Below are positions 59,100-64,000 of a DNA stretch of 64,000 nucleotides, in pieces. The notes under the pieces are model-generated. The model ran no database searches and was not told the origin of the DNA. It saw only the letters and a list, made by a program, of their open reading frames with translations. Both the position numbers and the translations under genes were made by a program. How positions within the stretch are numbered: the first letter of the stretch is position 1; the number at the start of each line of letters is the position of its first letter. This stretch comes from Proteles cristata cristata (lineage: Eukaryota; Chordata; Mammalia; Carnivora; Hyaenidae): positions 248,001-312,000 of the forward strand of contig JAESUZ010002392.1 in assembly GCA_017311185.1 (NCBI GenBank), given 5' to 3'.

Positions 59100-59520
59100 A
59101 GTCCCATTAAAATAAATAAATAAACACAGAGGATTTCTGGATAAACTACTCTGTACGATATCATAATGGTAGGTACAGGTCATTATACATTCATCTACTA
59201 GAATGTACAACATCAAGAATAAACCCTGTGTGGACCTTATACTCTGGGTGATAAGCATGTGTCAATGTAGGCTCATCAAGTGTAACAAAGGTAGCACCTG
59301 GTAAGGGATGTGAATAATGAAGGGAAGCAAGGCACCTGGGTTGCTCAGCTGGGTAAGCATTGGACTGCTGATTTCAGCTCAGGTCATGATCTCATGGTTC
59401 ATGAATTCAAGCCCCACGTCGGGCTCTGCACTGATAGCGCATGGGGTATGTGGAAAGTCTCTGAACTTTCCATTCAATTTCGCGGCGAACCTAATTCCTC
59501 TAAAAAATAAAGTTTATTTT
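59100..59520 (+). mobile_element. L1 3' UTR fragment split by a partial SINE
   Basis: cattatacattcatctacta, tgggtgataagcatgtgtca and tttccattcaatttcgcggc match the 3' UTR type seen at 53460-53706. Ends ctaaaaaataaagtttattt. Confidence 0.8.
59331..59440 (+). mobile_element. SINE (SINEC type), 3' half missing
   Basis: Head ggcacctgggttgctcagct through cacgtcgggctctgcactga, then it stops at about gatagcgc with neither CT tail nor A tract. L1 sequence follows directly. Confidence 0.8.
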
Positions 59521-59941
59521 AAAGAAGAAATGCTAATAGGACAAACATGAAAATCTCACTTCATTCCTCTTATTTTCACTCCACTGTGAATAGTTTTATT
59601 AGCAACTTTCCCTTCTACTTTCTATCTATACACTTACACACACGTATGTACATATGTACACATGCGTCTTTGTTTTTTAAACACACATGGAATAATACCA
59701 CAGTATTGTTCTGATATTTGTTTTACCTTATGTGCCTTAAAGCTCTTCCTATATTAATACATATATCTTTACCTCAATCTTAATGGCTTCATAAACTCTA
59801 TAGAAATGTGTCATATTTTATTTAGCTTTTAAACACTTGACTTTAATTTTCCAGCTCATATTTCTATAGTGTTTTCATTTTTCCTATAAGTGTGTAATGC
59901 TTTGTATGGAGGGTGGGAAAGAAAAGTTAAAAACAAAAATA
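59521..59941. other. No gene recognised
   Basis: Unclassified AT-rich sequence, with a short purine-pyrimidine alternating run (cacacgtatgtacatatgta) near 59640. Confidence 0.35.
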
Positions 59942-60044
59942 GGAGCATCTGGCTGACTCAGTCGGAAGAGCACGCAACTCTATCTCAAAGTTGTGAGTTC
60001 AAACCCTGTATTGGGTGTAGAGACTACTTAAAGAAATAGAACTT
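59942..60044 (+). mobile_element. Short tRNA-like SINE, ancestral form
   Basis: About 100 bp that still resembles a tRNA: A-box-like tgactcagtcggaagagc and B-box-like gttgtgagttcaaaccctgt, followed by attgggtgtagagac and an A-rich end. No CT-rich tail. Perfect 11-bp duplication aaacaaaaata at 59931-59941 and 60045-60055. Confidence 0.85.
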
Positions 60045-60064
60045 AAACAAAAATACCACCTCTT

Positions 60065-60199
60065 GGGGCACCTAGGTGGCTCAGTCAATTGGCTTCAAGG
60101 TTCATGGATTAGGCTCTGCGCTGACAGCTTGAACCTGCTTGGGATCCTCTCTCTCTCTCTCTCTCTCTCTCAAGATAAATAAATTTTAAAAATAAAAAT
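60065..60199 (+). mobile_element. SINE (SINEC type), internally deleted
   Basis: Head ggggcacctaggtggctcag jumps to ggttcatggattaggctctg (about 40 bp missing), then a (CT)n tail at about 60150-60172. 14-bp duplication with mismatches: aaataccacctctt 60051-60064 and aaatgccatctctc 60200-60213. Its left duplication overlaps the right duplication of the previous SINE. Confidence 0.88.
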
Positions 60200-60409
60200 A
60201 AATGCCATCTCTCAAGAGCTTGCAGTCTGGTCATCCTCAAGCACTGGAAACGTCATGGTCCCTGGCACCCCAGGAACTTCAGTCATGTCCTCCTATGCTC
60301 TTCCCCCACAGGTAAGTCATTTTAATCATTTCACATCCCTCAAATTAGACCCTCCAGTTGTAAAGGTCTTAAGCTATGTGTAAATTTTAAGAGCATCCAG
60401 CCTGTTGTA

Positions 60410-60510
60410 ACCAATCTTGTCATTTATAAAACAAGGTTCATAACATTCACGTCACAGGGTTGTGTGAGGAGATGGCAGATGTAAAGGGCAGCCCTTACAA
60501 TATATAGCTG
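60410..60510 (+). mobile_element. MIR remnant
   Basis: atcttgtcatttataaaaca, then acagggttgtgtgaggagat fit the MIR 3' half. Confidence 0.6.
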
Positions 60511-60574
60511 GCTATCTCCCAAGAAAACCAGAAACTACAGAAGTCTACGAATCTTTTTTATCTTTCTTAAAAGG

Positions 60575-60765
60575 ATTTAGATTTAATGTACATAATAATC
60601 ATAATCACCTGGGGTGGTTATTAAAACTGTACATTCCAAGCCTCTCCTATGAAAGTTTTTACTTAGTTGGATTGAGTGAAGCCAGGAGTCTGCGTGGTCA
60701 GTAGGTGATGTTCCCAGCTGATGCTGACACAGCTGGTCCATCGACCCTGCTGGAGACACAGTCTG
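60575..60765. mobile_element. MER5A-like hAT MITE
   Basis: aatcataatcacctggggtg, ggttattaaaactgtacatt, and on the far side gatgctgacacagctggtcc match MER5A order, with the middle diverged. Confidence 0.65.
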
Positions 60766-61145
60766 GCTCCACTGGAGCTAAGTCAAAACAGGAGCTACTC
60801 GGCTGCTAGAGCCACGCCCAAACTTAACGAGGTGAAAATGAGGAAAAGAGGGGTCTAGCTCTCGTTTCAGTCCCATCCTATGACTTCATGAGGAAGGGCG
60901 TGAAAATACTCAGAAAAGAACACCAAAGGGCAGTTAATCTTGAGCAAATCCTGAGAATGTAACCTAGGAACGCGTTAAGTCCCTTACATTTCTGGCCTAA
61001 TACTAGGAAGTGTTTAGAGATGACTTAACTTAATGGCTCCTGGCCCCTGATCATAACTGTCAAAGTTTGAGTACAAGCAATAGAACTCTGTTGGCTTATA
61101 TCTGATAGTGTATGCCGCATTGAGTTATTCATTCAGTTAGCCAAC
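60766..61145. other. No gene recognised
   Basis: Unclassified sequence with a few CpGs (ggctgctagagccacgccca; aacgcgttaagtccc). Confidence 0.35.
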
Positions 61146-61156
61146 TGTGCCTACTT

Positions 61157-61372
61157 GATTATCTTTCTTAGAGATAAAGAGCACAGGTAGAGGAGAGGGG
61201 CAGAGGGAAGGAGGGGGAGGGAGGGAAGGAGAGAGATGGGGTGGGAATCCATAGCAGGGTCCATGTTCAGCATAGAGCATGACTTGGGGGGTTGATCCCA
61301 GGACCCTGGGATCACCACCTGAGCTGAAATCAAGAGTAAGATGCTCAACTTACTGAGGCACCCAGCTATCCC
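61157..61372 (-). mobile_element. SINE (SINEC type), old
   Basis: Reverse copy with an expanded purine tract (about 61190-61240), agcatagagcatgacttggg, and head ctgaggcacccagctatcc. 11-bp duplication with one mismatch: tgtgcctactt 61146-61156 and tgcgcctactt 61373-61383. Confidence 0.85.
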
Positions 61373-61769
61373 TGCGCCTACTTTATAATTAAGCTTCAAA
61401 AGAGCTTTTTCTGCCAGAGTTGACATAATTTAAATAGGATGGTCAACTTTTACCCACGCTATATATAGAGGCATTAAGACAGACCAGTGCTTCCTTAGGT
61501 CAATGGTTCATTTAAGAAACATTTATTGAATATGCCCTTGTCTCTGGTGTACCTCTTTACTAGGCTACTTTGAGATTTTCTTCAAATGCAGGCATTATGC
61601 TCCCAGGCATAGTGAATTTTTTGAAATGATTTGTAAAAATATTTATTCATTTATAGTTATACCTTGACCTGTGCCCCTAGAAATTCAGATTGATATTAAA
61701 TATTATACAAAGGATTTTACCGCTTGAAAACGTTCTATTATAACAGTAATCTCAATGTAATAAAATTCA

Positions 61770-61885
61770 CTATTTACATATCTATTCCCCAGATAGATCA
61801 CAAACTTCATGAGCAGAGACTGTTTCTTACTCATCATTGAATCTCAACACATTAAGGTTCAGTAAATGAATATAGACACACATCT
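61770..61885 (+). mobile_element. L2 3' end
   Basis: acaaacttcatgagcagaga, ctgtttcttactcatcattg and aaggttcagtaaatgaatat match the L2 terminus. Confidence 0.7.
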
Positions 61886-62349
61886 ATAAGCACAACCAAG
61901 TGAATGCTAAGTGAATGCTGGCCTTCAAAGTAGAACCTTGGGACACAGCACATATTTCCAATAACACAGATACTGTATAGACTCTCTTCCCAAGTTAAGA
62001 TGATCTTCAAAACAAGTTTCAAAAATACACCAAAAAAAATTTTTAGTTTTCCTTTTGATTTTTCCTTAAAACATCTCTTCTCCGAAATTGATTAGAAATT
62101 ACTATAGGCCATTTCCAGTAGTCAAATTTCTCCTTAAAGGACTAAGAATCTTCACAACCAAAAGGTATAAATCTTGTTATAGATGGCCTCTAAACATTTT
62201 ACTCCTGACCTGCCTCAGTGACTCCCCCCATCTCTCATTCCATTCATTCCCAGAAAGCTACTTTGATTTAGAAACTTGAGCCCAAACGCCAGTTCCGCCA
62301 CCTGTTATCTTATTCACAGGCAGGTTATTTGGGCTCTCAAAATTTCAGC
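61886..62349. other. No gene recognised
   Basis: Unclassified AT-rich sequence. The 63-residue frame at 62088-62279 has no domain. Confidence 0.35.
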
Positions 62350-62636
62350 AGTGGTTAATTTTATGTGTCAACTTGGCTGGGCCATGTGGTATCAATACTT
62401 GGTTAAACTTTATTCTGGGTGTGTCTGTGCTTCTGGAAGAGACTAATATTTTAATTGGTAGATGAAATAAAGCAGATTGTTCCCCCTAATGTGGAGGAAG
62501 AAAGAATTCTTCCTGCCTGTTTTCTAGCTGAGACAATGGTCCACTCCTGCACTTGGTCTGGAGAGATCATGGGACCTCTCAGCTTCCATAACCATGAGTC
62601 AGTTCCTTATGATAAATACCTCCCACCCTCTCCCTC

Positions 62637-62691
<55 letters not shown>

Positions 62692-62723
62692 CCAGTTTTC
62701 TGTTTCTCTGGAGGACTCTACTC
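62350..62723 (+). mobile_element. Ancient LTR- or MITE-like repeat (same family as 54787-55275)
   Basis: ggttaattttatgtgtcaac, ttattctgggtgtgtctgtg and a gttttctgtttctctggagg end are collinear with 54787-55275. The 96-residue frame across it and the CA tract is chance. Confidence 0.6.
62641..62689. repeat. (CA)n microsatellite, about 24 units
   Basis: Uninterrupted CA for 49 bases, the longest pure dinucleotide tract in the window. Likely length-variable between individuals. Confidence 0.97.
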
Positions 62724-62796
62724 AATTTCCTTTTCTGTGCAATAGGGAGAGTAAGAGCCATATATTTTAACACTATGCTAAATATTTTATATCTCT

Positions 62797-63014
62797 GGGG
62801 TGCCTGGGTGGCTTAGTCGGTTAAGCGTCCGACTTTCGCTCAGGTCATGATCTCGCGGTTCATGGGTTCGAGCCCCGCGTCGGGCTCTGTGCTGACTGCC
62901 AGCTCAGAGCCTGGAGCCTATTTCAGTCTGTGACTCCCTCTCTCTCTGACCCTCCCCTGCTCACGCTGTCTCTCTCTTTCCTAGAAATAAATAAAAAACG
63001 TTAAAAAAATTATT
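62797..63014 (+). mobile_element. SINE (SINEC type), young-looking
   Basis: Head ggggtgcctgggtggcttag, preserved CpGs (gcgtccgactttcgctc; cgagccccgcgtcgggct), tail with tcctagaaataaataaa. Perfect 18-bp duplication taaatattttatatctct at 62779-62796 and 63015-63032, the longest in the window. Confidence 0.97.
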
Positions 63015-63032
63015 TAAATATTTTATATCTCT

Positions 63033-64000
63033 TATCTCAGTTAATACTTCAGCTTTCATATGATACAGGTACTATTAATATGATCATCTCTTTACATTCC
63101 TGCTTATTGAAAGTTTTTGCTTCCTTGAGGCATTGACTTCACTTGGACTAGTATCTCCCCAGGCCAACTGACCAAGAGAAAAGAATTTAGTGGATCTCAG
63201 CTAGTGGTTGGTCCCTTTGGGAAAAGAATTCTGACAAGGCTCATCAATGATCTGACCTACTTGATGGGTTTGTTTGACCATATTCCCACACCTGGGACAT
63301 TCAGCATTGTTCAGGGAAAATTGGTAGTGGTGGGGAGACACTGGTCTCCTATTACCACAATGAGAATGTATACTTAAGAATCCACTCTTGTCAGGGTGGT
63401 AGAGACCTAGACTCCCTGAGACTCAGAAGCTATGGACTTGGCAAGCTTGCTGAGGTTGGACTTGTACTTAGATAGAAAAGGTAAAATGCACCAGAGTGTG
63501 TTCTTCAGAAAATAGTGATCTCCTATGCACTAGTCTGCTGTATTCAAATCCTTGGAACTGTGCCTGGCACCTGCCTATCTTTAAAGTGTTATGTGTTAAA
63601 TGGATGGCTAAATCCAATAACTCCAGGCTTCCCTAAGAGAGGCAACTCCAAAGATCAATAGCTCTGAACTAGTCTTTCTATGGCTGTATGATCAAGACAG
63701 AAATCCATACATCTGGAAACATGTTTAGTAAATGTTTTTGTCCTTAACAGATTCTTCAATCCTTCTCCGGAGGTGTAGAATAAAGAAAACACTGGAAAAG
63801 TATGAATGAGACCTCTGGAGGAGGCTGGAGCTCCCTCTAGGGGTGAAAATAAAGTATCCTAAAAATGTAGCACTGGTTCTGCAGGTTTTTTAAGAAAAAG
63901 AAATGTTTTAACGTCATAAAATGTACCAACATCACCAGAGCAACTTCACAGAGTGACAGATTTAACAACACTCCTTTGCGCACATGGTCATTCAAGTGTT
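63033..64000. other. Repeat-poor stretch, no gene recognised
   Basis: About 1 kb without obvious repeats and with no long open frame. Nothing further can be supported. Confidence 0.4.

Noticed and set aside
59942..60044. Functional tRNA gene
   Set aside because: It is tRNA-like with both boxes but has an A-rich end, a target duplication and mismatched acceptor ends, so it is a SINE.
62455..62745. 96-residue open frame
   Set aside because: It crosses an ancient repeat and the CA microsatellite, giving a Thr-His run; no domain or start context supports it.

Overview
The window looks like nuclear DNA from a cat-family (felid) or closely related carnivore. The reason is the large number of tRNA-derived SINEs with the carnivore CAN-SINE/SINEC layout: a head with cgcctgggtggctcagtc and gttaagcgtccgac, a body with gggctctgtgctga, a CT-rich tail and aataaat. 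There are also carnivore-type L1 elements and the deep mammalian repeats MIR, L2, MER5A and MLT1. The species assignment is inference from repeat families recalled from memory; no database search was run.

I found no convincing host protein-coding gene, rRNA or functional tRNA. Almost every longer open frame falls in L1 ORF2, L2, a Tigger remnant or a SINE. The window reads as AT-rich, repeat-dense intergenic or intronic sequence.

Layout. 0.2-4.6 kb: two old L1 3' ends with two younger SINEs. 4.6-13.7 kb: repeat-poor DNA with MIR, an LTR-like block and a long L2. 13.8-16.9 kb: an internally deleted Tigger DNA transposon split by a 5'-truncated L1 that itself carries a SINE. 19.5-21.6 kb: a second, opposite-strand L1 whose ORF2 end is almost identical to the first. 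22-26 kb: a SINE cluster and a MER5A split by a SINE. 27.1-28.2 kb: a young 5'-truncated L1. 28.4-33.4 kb: an old L1 broken by four SINEs. 33.5-41.3 kb: mostly MIR, L2 and unclassified sequence, including the main repeat-poor stretch (35.5-37 kb). 41.3-44.9 kb: old L1 3' ends. 45-50.8 kb: SINEs, MER5A, an MLT1-type LTR and L2. 50.9-58.1 kb: a nested L1 complex. 58.1-64 kb: L2, SINEs, MER5A, an LTR-like repeat with a (CA)n tract, and a young SINE.

The most notable signal is the inverted L1 pair (15.5-16.6 kb plus strand, 19.8-20.9 kb minus strand). The two share the same frameshifts and about twenty other changes, yet sit at independent insertion sites with different 5' parts, different 3' tails and different target-site duplications. 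Gene conversion between inverted copies would explain this. I see no sign of a new host or defence system.
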